Source of the DNA: Eucommia ulmoides
Lineage: Eukaryota > Streptophyta > Magnoliopsida > Garryales > Eucommiaceae
Direction of reading: 5' to 3'
Assembly: GCA_016647705.1 (NCBI GenBank)
Contig: CM028328.1
Location: 42,477,429-42,541,428, forward strand
DNA length: 64,000 bases
Within the stretch, counting starts at the first letter, position 1, and every line of letters begins with the position of its first letter. The translations under genes were made by a program, and so were the position numbers. This document shows, in pieces, positions 1 through 10,074 of this stretch. The notes under the pieces are model-generated. The model did no database searches. It saw nothing but the letters and a program-made list of their open reading frames with translations, and had not been told where the DNA came from.

Positions 1-590
1 GTTGTTGGGGATTGTGTTTTAGATTGTTGTTGATATTGTGAGTAAATAACTTGATTTTAATTTAGGCATTTATTTTGTTTATAACTTTTCTTTGTAGTTT
101 TGTTTTTTTAGTTTTTTTTTTGCAGGGTACTTGAAGATGCTAGATCAACAAGTATTTTTGCAATTCTTTCAATGAGATTCTGAGTCGTTTTATTGTGCTT
201 GGGATCGTTACAAGGAGTTGTTACTCTAGTTCCCAAATCATGGTTTCCTGAGAGAGTGTCAACTATTGAATTTCCTAGACGGGTTACAAGCTACAACCAG
301 AATATAGGTGGAAGGAGGAAATGGTACCTCCTCTTTCTACGACCTAACCGCGGACGAAGTCTTTTGTTCATTTGAGGACATGATGGGCTTCAATTATCAG
401 AGTTGGAATTATTCACCAAGTCACCAAATCTTGGGGGATTTTTCCAACACCAGGGCTCCATGGATTGACACTCCAGTTCAAGATGTGGAGTCTTTTCTTG
501 CCTTGTAGGAAATGTTCGCTACTGTTATAGGAGAGACTCAGATATTCTTGAGGGAAATGAATAATCGGATCAATGAGCATAAGTGTCACG
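1..590 (+). mobile_element. Element A, left part of internal region (non-autonomous gypsy-like)
   Basis: The stretch around 25-140 (TTGATATTGTGAGTAAAT, then a T-rich run ending TTGCAGGGTACTTG) matches the reverse complement of about 55915-56030 in the minus-strand element at 52618-56324. It is therefore the region just downstream of the primer-binding site of the same family, read on the plus strand. The 5' LTR should lie left of the window. The element is interrupted at 590 by element B and resumes at 10075. The 'T-rich tract + GCAGG' resembles a splice acceptor, so a spliced leader is possible but unproven. Confidence 0.6.
308..590 (+). pseudogene. Element A unidentified ORF, first segment
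   Basis: An open frame starts at ATG 308 (MEGGNGTSSFYDLTADEVF) and is stopped at 506-508. The same frame stays open to 590, where element B begins. It then continues in phase at 10075-10077 on the far side of B. The product is acidic and resembles no family I recognise; by position it may be a relic gag. At least four in-frame stops in the combined frame mean it is not functional. Confidence 0.4.
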
Positions 591-1030
591 TGCCAAACCT
601 TTCGAGGCTGGAAAATGGACCATGCGGTGCTAACTAGGAGATTGCCTAGTAACAAGTCTGAAGATCAGAGAATCTTTAATAGCGGAAGTGGATTCAATAG
701 CAACGAGTTTCTCCACAACAACACATGCTAACAATGTAGAAAAGAATATATTTACAATAACATAAACAATTGTATTAATATCAAAGGCTACAAGGTATGA
801 AAGGTTTGAATGACTTCAAGAGCATGTCCTCCCACATAATACTTTAAGCAAAAAAATACAAGTGACAACAACATACATCATTATGCTCGAGGAGACATAA
901 TAGGATTTTTCTACAAGAAATGAAAGAAATAAACTAAACTAAGTTAAACTAGTCTAGAAAACAAATGAAAAGGGTTATGATTAAGCAGCCATGTGCGAGA
1001 ACAAGCACTAGATAAGCTAAGACCGTGATA
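591..1030 (-). repeat. Element B 3' LTR
   Basis: About 440 bp aligning by eye with 9633-10074 over its whole length. Shared blocks include AACAACACATGC, GAATGACTTCAAGAG and the end CTAAGACCGTGA. The two copies differ at many scattered positions, so the insertion is old relative to element C, whose LTRs are much more alike. Confidence 0.75.
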
Positions 1031-1748
1031 TTCTCCCTCACTTAAGCAGTCAACGTTCTCATAGACTTCTTCTGATGATGCTTCGGATTTTGTCTGTGGT
1101 TTGTTGCATCTTCTGTTGTCTTTCGGATAGGTTGGCCTTGTAGAGCTTATCCGCTGAATGAGGATACAGTGGCTGGTCTATGACAATCTCACTGGAGCTC
1201 AAATTAATATCAAAGTACTTGTGCAGATTGAAGCAATAATTAATACTCCTCAGAAAAGTCCACAATTGAGTATCATGCTTAAGAAACTATACGGCGATGT
1301 CCCTGGAAGAGAGAAGTTGGAGTGATGGAGATAAGGTTGTGGAACTCAAAGTTTTATCCACCACATCCACAGTTATACCCATGTTTACCGAAACTCTGAC
1401 CCTCGGTACACAAAGTTTGTATTTCCGTCTTTCTGGATGTAATCCCACCAAAAGAAAATGGGTCTTTGCACCATTGGCTAACATGAAAGCGAATTGGCCC
1501 AATGGGAACTTGATAGTTGTAGATTTTCCCCCATCCGGATGAGAGGGAAACTCCTTTGGAAGTTCTCTTGGAGAAGCAATTCGAGCATTGTCGAACAACC
1601 CTTTTGTTGAAATCAAAAGTGGTATTTGTGGGTTAGTCTCTCCCCCACTAAGTTTTAGAAGGTCATCTAGATATTCCTCCATCTCAAGCTGTAGAGCCAA
1701 AACAAATCTGTCTTTAAAAGAATAATGTGTTGTAGGAATTACGCACGA
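1031..1748 (-). pseudogene. Element B, region downstream of protease; unrecognised coding remnant
   Basis: Two long minus-strand frames (1287-1700 and 1059-1265) follow the protease. The first begins with a block like the protease-to-RT spacer of plant gypsy elements (an LQLE then an ELPKEFPSHP-like segment) but no RT motif follows. Either the whole RT-RNase H-integrase part was deleted or the family carries a short unknown tail here. Confidence 0.35.
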
Positions 1749-2103
1749 TCAATCTCCCATCATACAAAGCGAATCTACAAAAAGCATTGGGACTGCCTTG
1801 GTGTCCATAAAGAACTCCATCCCCAATATTACTTGAAAATCATCCATGGGAACAATGGTGAAGTTAAGGAACCCATCCCACGGAGCACTCTTTGTATGTA
1901 CTGTGTTGGAGACTCCAACCATGGGGCACGCTTCAGAATTCACAGCCTTCAATCTACCTGAGTACTTCTCAACACATAATCCCAATCGATTAGTTTCCTT
2001 ATTGGACTTAAATTTGTGTGTAGCACCAGCGTCAACTAAAGTACGAGAATTCTGCCCATTAACCCGAAGATCTACAAACATGAGGTTCTTCTTCGAGACA
2101 TTC
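1749..2103 (-). pseudogene. Element B retropepsin-like aspartic protease
   Basis: The frame 2081-1749 encodes LMFVDLRVNGQ, then LVDAGATHKF, then VVPMDDF-like and ILGMEFF segments. These are the usual blocks of plant Ty3/gypsy retropepsins, with the catalytic site as D-A-G-A-T in place of D-S/T-G-A-T. Upstream the frame is open to the boundary of element C at 2103 and joins in the same phase with the gag side at 8953 once C is removed. The frame is broken by stop codons on the gag side, so the protein is not made intact. Confidence 0.7.
2099..2103. repeat. Target site duplication of element C, left copy (cattc)
   Basis: CATTC at 2099-2103 directly flanks the left LTR and is repeated at 8948-8952 beside the right LTR. 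A 5-bp duplication is what LTR-retrotransposon integrases usually make. Confidence 0.9.
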
Positions 2104-2886
2104 TAATGCGAACCTCACCAAGGATTAGTGAGACCCGAAACCAACTTAGGGTTTCTTCGCGAAGATCGAAACTAAATCAGATTTTTGAACGAGCTAAAAA
2201 TACAGAAATTGAAATATAGATTACCTTGACCCAACGTTTATGAACGAAACCCGAACCAATGGTATAATGATCTTGACCCAATGATTATAATGAATCACAA
2301 ACCAAAGATATAAGTTTGAACGCCACAAGAAACTCTTGATAAGTTCAGAAAAAGTTCTCTGAAGAACTAAAGAGAAAACTCTCATAATTTTATTAATCAA
2401 AGTAATGTGTCCTTCCTCATGGGATACAACTTTCTTAAATAGGTAATGAATAGTGCGGTGAATAGTGCTCGTGAATTGTGCAGCTACAATACAAAAAAAA
2501 AAGAAACCCTAGAGGAACAAGGAAACCCTACTCCTAATCTAAAAAGGAAAAGGCTAATTTGGCAATCATGCCTTACAAATTATCAAATAAATAACCTAAA
2601 TTAAAATTAAAATACAAATAAATAAAATAAATATGCTGAGAATTTTGTGGTCCTCAAGCCTTGGTTTATTTGAGTTCATGTCTAAACCCATTCACTTGCT
2701 TTGATGAGATGGATTAGGCATTGATCGTCATTTGGGCCTAATTTGGGCTTTATTGTTTTCGATTCAGCCGAAAGCTCTTGAATTAGCCCATTAAGAGCTT
2801 CTTTGATCTTCTTGGATCTTGCCCTAGTAATGGGCCCAACCGGGACATGCAATGTGTCCTTTGATGTTGCTTGTTGGTTCTCATCA
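2104..2886 (-). repeat. Element C 3' LTR
   Basis: Matches 8154-8947 nearly base for base; starts TAATGCGAACC here against TGATGCGAACC in the other copy and ends GGTTCTCATCA. On the minus strand a TATA-like CCTATTTAAG (2434-2443) follows an array of three GTGAATTGT/TGAATAGT-type boxes (2445-2480). The last 205 bp (2682-2886) also encode the pol C-terminus. Confidence 0.9.
2445..2480 (-). promoter_or_regulatory. TGAAYAGT box array and TATA-like box in element C LTR
   Basis: Three boxes of the form TGAAT(A/T)GTG occur in tandem just upstream (sense strand) of TATTTAAG. The 5' LTR has four such boxes (8494-8545). The related LTRs of the 17661-25070 complex keep the array (18047-18090, 20894-20938, 24599-24640). 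Position and repetition suggest a core-promoter-proximal control element; no binding protein is inferred. Confidence 0.55.
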
Positions 2887-5800
2887 TCCCCCCTCTCTTC
2901 AAAAGGATTCGACCTCGAATCTTCACCTACATCAAATGGAGAAAGATCAGAGACATTAAATGTAGCACTAACATTATACTCACTTGGAAGATCCAACTTG
3001 TACACATTATCATTGATCCTCTGAAGGACTTGAAATGGACCATCCCCTCTAGGATGTAGCTTGGTCTGCCTATGGGCTGGAAATCTTTCTTTTCTCATAT
3101 GTACCCAAACCCAATCACCTGGTTCAAAGATGACTCATCTACGGCTCTTATTTGCTTTCTTTGCATATTGCTCATTTTTCTTCTCTATGTGTTGTCGTAC
3201 ACTTTCATGGAGTTTCTTTACCATCTCAGCCTTCTTTTGTCCATCCAAACTAGCCCTCTCATTGACTGGCAAAGGCAACAAATCCAAAGGAGTTAGTGGA
3301 TTAAAACCATAAACAATCTCAAATAGTGAAAAATCAGTAGTAGAATGAACACTCCGATTATAAGCAAATTCAATGAATGGCAAAAATTCCTCCCAATTTT
3401 TCAAGTTCTTTTGAATTATAGTACGCAACAAAGTAGATAAAGTTCGATTTACTACCTCGGTTTGTCCATCCGTTTGGGGGTAACAAGTAGTTGAGAACAA
3501 TAATTTAGTTTCCATCTTTCCCCACAAGACTTTCCAAAAATAGCTGAGGAACTTAACATCACGATCAGATACAATACTCTTAGGAACGCCATGGAGATGT
3601 ATTATCTCTCTAAAGAACAAATCAGCGACGTGGGTCACATCATCAGTTTTATTACAAGATATGAAATGTGCCATCTTAGAGAACCTATCAACAACCACAA
3701 AAATCGAATCCCTACCTTTCCTTGACCTAGGAAAGCCTAAAACAAAGTCCATGGAAATATCCATCCAAGGCGTACTAGGTACGGGCAAGGGAGTGTATAA
3801 TCCATGTGGTAAGACTCCAGATTTGGCTTGCCTACATGTAATACACCTAGCACAAACTCTCTCCACATCACGTTTCATTTTTAGCCAAAAGAAGTGTTCA
3901 TGTAACACATCTAAAGTCTTTCTCACATCAAAATGACCCATCAAACCACCCCCATGTGCTTCACGCACGTGTAACTCACGCATAGAACTATTAGGCACGC
4001 AAAGTCTATTTTCTCTAAACAAGTACCCATCTAGTCTATAGAACTTACCAAACGCTGTCTTCTCACATGCACCAAACGCACTAGAAAAATCATCATCACT
4101 AGCATACAATTCTTTAACAAATTCAAACTCCAGTAGTTTTGCATTTAATGTAGAGACAAGGGCGTACCTTCTGGAGAGTGCATCAGCCACAATATTTTCC
4201 TTACCTTGTTTGTATTTGATTACATAAGGGAAGGTTTCAATGAATTCCATCCACTTGGCATGCCTTCTATTTAACTTACTTTGTCCCTTCAAGTGCTTTA
4301 AGGACTCATGATAGGTATATATAACAAACTCTCTCGGCCACAGGTAATGTTGCCAAGTCTCCAATGCTCTCACCAACGCAAAAAGCTCTTTATCATATGT
4401 TGGGTAATTCAATGCTGCCCCATTTAGCTTTTCACTAAAGTATGCTATTGGCCAATTTTCCTACATCAAAACAGCTCCAATGCCTATTCCTGAAGCATCA
4501 CACTCAATCTCAAAAGTTTTAGAAAAATTAGGTAATGCTAATAAAGAAGCACCACATAACCGTTCTTTAATCTTATTAAATGCATGCTCTTGCTCCATAC
4601 CCCATTTAAAACCCACGGATTTTTTGACAATTTTAGTGAGTAGTGCGGCTAGTATACTAAAATCTTTAACAAATCGATGATAAAAACTAGCCAAACCTTG
4701 AAAACTTCTTACCTCCATGATTGACTTAGGTGTGGGCCATTCTTTGATAGCTTTCACCTTTTCCTCATCTACTGCAATCCCTTCCGAACTAACAACATAG
4801 CCAAGAAACACAACTTTGTCCAAGAAAAATGAACATTTCTTTAAATTTGCATATAATTTTTCTTTTCTCAGAACATCAAGCACACAATGCAAATGATCAA
4901 TATGCTCATCTAAGCTCTTACTATACACCAAAATATCATCAAAATAGGCCATAACAAACTTGCCTATAAACGCATGCAATGCATGATTCATTAACCTCAT
5001 GAATGTACTTGGTGCATTAGTTAGCCCAAAAGGCATTACCAACCACTCATACAATCCATATTTAGTTTTAAAGACAGTTTTCCATTCATCACCTTCTTTT
5101 ATCCTAATTTGGTGATACCCACTTTTCAAATCAATTTTAGTTAAAATACATAACCCATGCAACTCATCTAACATGTCATCTAGCCTAGGAATGGGATGTC
5201 GATACTTTACTGTAATGTTGTTAATAGCTCGGCAATCAACACACATACGCTAAGTTCCATCATTCTTAGGCACAAGTAGTACCGGTACTGCCTACGGACT
5301 CATGCTCTCTCTTACGTGTCCCTTGGCTAGCAACTCCGCCACTTGCCTTTGAAGTTCCTTCGTCTCCTCTGGATTACTCCTATAGGCTGGTCGGTTAGGA
5401 ATTGTTGCACCTAGCACAAAGTCAATTTGATGCTCAATGCCTCGAATAGGTGGCAATCCACTAGGCACATCATTAGGGAACACGTCCTCAAATTCCTGCA
5501 ACAAAGAAACAACAACACTAGGCAAAGATTGGTCAAATTCGTTAGCACTAAAACACGCCTCTTTGTATAATAGTACAAATATAGGCCGGTTTGCATACAA
5601 AGCACCCTTGATATCACTCGCCTTAGTATAAAAGCTCACTTGTTTCTCTGTTTTTCTCTCATTTTTTCCACTTCTTTTTTGCTTTTCACTCTCTTTTATG
5701 TTTCCACTCTCTTTTTTCTCATCTTTTTTTGAACTCTCGGTCTCACAAGTTTTTTTCAACTCATTCTCTCTTTTCAATTTCATTTGATCCTCATACACTT

Positions 5801-6212
5801 GTTTTGGAGTCAATGGCACAAGAGTAATGGTTTTATTGTCTTTGACAAATGAGTGCCTATTCTTGAACCCGTCATAAATAACCTTCCTATCAAATTGCCA
5901 TGGCATGCCCAACAATATGTGACCCGCATGCATTGGAACAACATCACAAAGTACTTCATCCTTGTACTTCCCAATCGAAAAGGAAACTAATACTTGTTTA
6001 TTTATCCAAACCTCCCCACGATCATTCAACCACTGCAATTTATAAGGTCTAGCGTGTTTCAAGGTATGTAAATTCAGTTTCTCTACTAAAGTAGTGCTAG
6101 CCACTTTAGTGCAACTTCCCCCATCAATGATCATACTACATACCTTGTTGTTGACGTGGCATCTAGTATGAAATATATTCTGCCTTTGTTGTTCCATGTC
6201 ATCCTCCGAAAC
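2682..6212 (-). pseudogene. Element C pol: protease, RT, RNase H, integrase
   Basis: Same phase as gag throughout. The protease active site is near 6125 (IIDGGS, G replacing S/T of DSG). RT runs from about 5290 to 4650 with YFDD near 4935-4946. RNase H spans about 4510-4190; the usual TDHESL reads TYHESL, a likely loss of a catalytic Asp. Integrase has the HHCC zinc region (about 3975-3820), then D-D-E with the [25 protein letters not shown] and [10 protein letters not shown] blocks. The tail GPITRARSKK lies inside the LTR. In-frame stops occur at 5292-5294, about 5248, 4461-4463 and 3135-3137. No frameshift is visible. Confidence 0.85.
2887..2900 (-). other. Polypurine tract of element C
   Basis: Sense-strand GAAGAGAGGGGGGA directly precedes the 3' LTR. 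Such a tract primes plus-strand DNA synthesis. Its counterpart is kept in the related complex at about 21367-21381 (GAAGAGAGAGGGAA). Confidence 0.85.
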
Positions 6213-7457
6213 TTAGGCACTTAGAGCACGCCTTGCCACAAGTGACTCTCCCTCCACCGGGTACTCCACATCATCATCACAAGCATCTTCAAGTTGTGGC
6301 ATCTGGTCATCATCACTCTCACTTTCGGTTTCCACCTCTCCATCAACACGTGCAATCATGGTCCTCTTATTTGGGCATTGTGAGGCTATGTGACCTACTC
6401 CCAAACAACGAAAACATTTAATATCATGGTTACGAGTTTGGGTTTCGGTTTTACCTTTGTTGGCAATGGGAACATCATCTCTCCTTTTTGGGGGTTCGGT
6501 TTTGGACTTTGAAACAGCCCATTCGTCCTTCCTCTCATTCGGCCTCCATGAATTAGAGGAGTTTGAATTTTGAAATGACCGAGTTCCTTTCCTTTTAAGC
6601 TGTCGTTCCACTTTTATGGTCATGTGAACTATGTCCTCCAACTCCACGTAATGTTGCAACTCCACCACGTTGGCAATATCTCGATTCAACCCATTCAAGA
6701 ACCTTGCCATGGTAGCTTCTCTATCCTCCTCGACATTAGCCCGAATCATAGCGACCTCCATTTCCTTGTAGTTATCATCCACACTCCGATAGCCTTGCGT
6801 AAGGCTTTGTAATTTCTGATACAAGTCCCTATAGTAGTGACTAGGGACAAACCGCCTCTTCATGATGGCCTTCATTTTCGCCCACGTCACGATAGGCCTC
6901 TCATGGTTCTTTCTCCTGTTTATCACAAGTTGATCTCACCATATTATAGTATAGTCAATAAACTCAATCACAACGAGTTTTACCTTTTTCTCCTCGGAGT
7001 AGTTGTGGCACTCAAAGATCAACTCCACCTTCTTCTCCCACTCCAAGTATGCTTCAGGATCATTTTTCCCTTGGAATGAAGGTATCTTCACCTTGATACT
7101 TCCCAAGTTATTATCAATCCGCTCCCCATGTCTATTTCCTCTATTCCCATGTCCATTCCCAAACCTGCCCAAGCTTGCATTAGAGGCCCGATCGTCTTCA
7201 TCTTGGTCATCCTAATAATCATCTTCGTACACGAACCGAGGTTGATTCCTCTCTCTTCGTTGCACATTAGGAGCTCTCGATGGCTGCCCCTTTTGTGAGC
7301 TAGACTCAACTTTGTCAAGCCGCTCATGCACTTCATCAAACTGCAAGTTCAACTATTGAAACTTTTGCTCCAAGGCCTTGTAGAAAACTTTTGCGTCCAT
7401 TATGTCCATCCTTTCATGTGCTTCATCGAACGAGCCTTTGTTTGTTTCTCGAGACAT
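6213..7457 (-). pseudogene. Element C gag with CCHC zinc knuckle
   Basis: Starts at ATG 7457 (MSRETNKGSF; the related copy starts MSQETNNGSS at 23645) and would be 414 residues. The middle holds the retrotransposon gag core (IPSFQGKNDPEAYLEWE, then WAKMKAIMKRRFVP). The C-terminal part has a CCHC knuckle, C-F-R-C-L-G-V-G-H-I-A-S-Q-C (about 6417-6376), followed by an acidic linker. In-frame stops lie near 7352, 7213 and 6936. The stop at 6213-6215 sits where a Gln codon is expected between gag and pol, so gag and pol were probably one frame. Confidence 0.85.
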
Positions 7458-8138
7458 GTTTAGTAACCTGCAAAACAAAGTTAGCAAACCTCACAAACAC
7501 TCCCTCACGTGTTTGCACTCAAACTATGTCACTCCACTCGTGTATCACTCAAATTCGGCTTTTACCCTCTTATAAGCTCACATTCTCTTGCCTTTTTCCA
7601 CTCTTTAGTTCCCTCTTTTAGTTCTTTATTGAACTTAACCAATCTCAATCAAAAATTTCCTTGTAGCAATCCAAACTCAACAATTTGATTCACTAAGAAT
7701 GAGATTTTAGGAACGAAATAAAGGGAATAAAAAGAGCACAAAGAAAAGTTTATAGAGTAGAACAAGAAGATATTATTCTCAATTTTTGTTGGGGGGGCTA
7801 CTGAATTTTCTCATTTTTTTTTTTTTCTGTTTCTGCTTCTGTTTTTTTTTTTTTTTTGTTTCTGTTTTTTTTTTTTTCTGTTTTTTTTTTTTTTTTTGAA
7901 AACCAGCAACTTTAAATTGAGATTTGAATAATCACAATATTTAAACGAAAAATATGATCAGAACAAAGATGCACGGCATTTTTTTTTTCAAGATTGGACA
8001 AGATTTGAATTAGAACGAAAAGAAAAAAAAAACGCAGTAGATCTGATGATATAATTTGGTCCAGAAAAAAAAATTATGAAAGAATAGATATGAAAGAACG
8101 AAAAAGAAAAAGAATAGATGAAACCTAATTTAGACCTT
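7458..8138 (-). other. Element C 5' leader with A-rich (A)nCAGAAAC tract
   Basis: No gene. On the sense strand, 7898-7807 is a run of long A tracts separated by CAGAAAC or CAGAAGC. The related copy has the same kind of tract at 24035-23975, so it is a family feature and not a chance low-complexity patch. Confidence 0.6.
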
Positions 8139-8153
8139 GCTCTCATTACCAAA
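8139..8153 (-). other. Primer-binding site of element C
   Basis: Sense strand TTTGGTAATGAGAGC directly follows the 5' LTR; the related copy at 24201-24215 reads TTTGGTAATCAGAGT. Both resemble TGGTATCAGAGC, the initiator-Met tRNA primer site, with one extra base. Confidence 0.65.
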
Positions 8154-8947
8154 TGATGCGAACCTCACCAAGATTAGTGAGACCCGAAACCAACTTAGGG
8201 TTTCTTCATGAAGATCGAAACTAAATTAGATTTTTGAATGAGCTAAAAATACAAAAATTGAAAGATAGATTACCTTGACCCAACGTTTATGAATGAAACG
8301 CGAACCAATGGTATAATGATCTTGACCCAATGATTATAATGAATCACGAACCAAAGATATAAGTTTGAACACCACAAGAAACTCTTGATAAGTTCAGAAA
8401 AAGTTCTCTGAAGAACTAAAGAGAAAACTCTTACAATTTTATTAATCAAAGTAATGTGTCCTTCCTCATGGGATACAACTTTCTTAAATTGGTAATGAAT
8501 AGTGTGGTGAACAGTATCGGTGAACAGTGCTCGTGAATAGTACAGCTACAATACAAAAAAAAAAGAAACCCTAGAGGAACAAGGAAACCCTACTCCTAAT
8601 CTAAAAAGGAAAAGGCTAATTTGGCAATCATGCCTTACAAATTATCAAATAAATAACCTAAATTAAAATTAAAATACAAATAAATAAAATAAATATGCTG
8701 AGAATTTTGTGGTCCTCAAGCCTTGGTCTATTTGAGTTCATGTCTAAACCCATTCATTTGCTTTGATGAGATGGATTGGGCATTGATCGTTATTTGGGCC
8801 TAATTTGGGCTTTATTATTTTCAATTCAGCCAAAAGCTCTTGAATTAGCCCATTAAGCGCTCTTTGATCTTCTTGGATCTTGCCCTAGTAATGGCCCCAA
8901 CCAGGACATGCAATGTGTCCTTTGATGTTGCTTGTTGGTTCTCATCA
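8154..8947 (-). repeat. Element C 5' LTR
   Basis: Begins TGATGCGAACC and ends GGTTCTCATCA (TG...CA). It differs from the 3' LTR by scattered substitutions and one short insertion in the TGAAYAGT array (about 8515-8530). The CATTC repeat follows at 8948-8952. Confidence 0.9.
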
Positions 8948-8952
8948 CATTC

Positions 8953-9600
8953 TTCTTCGTGACCGGTTGCCACTTTATAGTATTCAACAAACAAATTGTG
9001 CCCATTTCATGGTCATCAAACTCATCTGAAGTTTTCTCCTCCTACTCTATAATATACTTTTCCCGACGTTCTTTTTCTTCCTAAATCGATACTTACAGCG
9101 CGAACAAAGTATGTTTATGTGGATAATCGAATACATTATGATTCTTGTTGCATAAAAAGCATGGAGTTGGATTTGTGGGCCTGTTTGCCCTAGTGAGGCT
9201 TTTGGTTTGTCGAACCAAATGATGCCCCTGAGTTGCTGAACAATTGGCCAGATTTTGAGTGCTGGCCTCCTTGGCGTCTCTTGAACTGCCATAGGATTGA
9301 GGTTTGGGAATGCAAACCCTCAAAGTAGGTTGCCTAGAGTCTCTAGCAAGTGCTCGGTACACAATGTTCTTTAAGCCAGCCGACTCGTTTTGGAGATCAA
9401 TGACTGATTGTTCCATCTAAGCATGATGGCCAGCGGATGTCGCGGCAACTAGGACCATCCGTTCGATCAGGTGATCGATTTGGGGGTTCTAAGATGTCCC
9501 TTTCCTATTAGCATCGGGGCTTCGCAAAAGAGCTATAGCAGTGTCAATGTGAGAAACGCTTTCTTCAAGCGCGTCGAGACAATCTTTCATCGACATGGTT
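8953..9600 (-). pseudogene. Element B gag remnant
   Basis: Reading from ATG 9597 (MSMKDCLDALEES), the frame holds an N-terminal helical region, an in-frame stop near 9490, a segment beginning MEQSVIDLQNESAGLK at 9416, and one zinc-knuckle-like motif C-F-L-C-N-K-N-H (about 9158). Further stops follow before 8953. The phase matches the protease at 2103 after removal of C. The downstream acidic linker and LNTIKW block lead straight into the protease, as in plant gag-protease polyproteins. Confidence 0.6.
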
Positions 9601-9632
9601 TTCAGTAACGCAACTCTAAGTACCAACCATTA

Positions 9633-10074
9633 TGGGCCGAGCCTTTCAAGGTTGGAAAATGGACCGTGCAACGCTAACTAGGGGATCACCTTGTAGCAAG
9701 CCTGAAGATTAGAAAATCTTTAGTAGTAGAAGGGGATTCAATAGCAACGAGTGTCCCTACAACAACACATGCCGACAATGTAGAAAAGAATACAATTATA
9801 ATGACAACAACAATTGTATTAATATCAAAGGTTACAAGGTGTGAAAATCTTGAATGACTTCAAGAGAATGTCCTCCCACATAATACTTTAAGCAAAAAAA
9901 TTCAAGTGACAACAATAGATATCATTATGCTCAAGGAGACATAATGGGGTCATTTTATAAAACATTAAACAAATAAAGTAAATTAAGCTAAACTAGTCTA
10001 GAAAATAAATGAAAAGGGTCACAGAAAAGCGGCCATGTGCAAGAACAAGCACTGGACAAGCTAAGACCGTGACA
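9633..10074 (-). repeat. Element B 5' LTR
   Basis: 442 bp similar to 591-1030; plus-strand left end TGGGCCGAGCC, right end GACCGTGACA. Adjacent sense-strand sequence TAATGGTTGGTACTTAGAG is a plausible but diverged primer site. Confidence 0.7.

Larger units (their letters stand above)
2104..8947 (-). mobile_element. Element C: complete Ty3/gypsy chromovirus (CRM-like), minus strand
   Basis: A 6.84-kb element with two highly similar LTRs, a 5-bp TSD (cattc), a PBS, a PPT and one long gag-pol frame. Domain order on the minus strand is gag, zinc knuckle, protease, RT, RNase H, integrase, which is the gypsy order. The end of pol reads into the 3' LTR, a feature known for CRM centromeric chromoviruses, and no chromodomain is apparent at the C-terminus. 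Assignment to CRM rather than Reina is an inference. Several in-frame stops make it non-autonomous now. Confidence 0.85.
591..10074 (-). mobile_element. Element B: short gag-protease gypsy-like retroelement, interrupted by element C
   Basis: Two similar LTRs bound it (591-1030 and 9633-10074, both with TG...CA-type ends). Subtracting nested element C leaves only about 1.75 kb internally, with gag and protease but no recognisable reverse transcriptase, RNase H or integrase, so it is non-autonomous. The 3' LTR is preceded on the sense strand by a purine-rich tract (1031-1045). The target duplication is weak: 'acg' is shared by 588-590 and 10075-10077. B lies inside the ORF of element A. Confidence 0.7.

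Noticed and set aside
3661..3936. Plus-strand frames opposite element C pol
   Set aside because: Shadow frames of the conserved integrase sequence.
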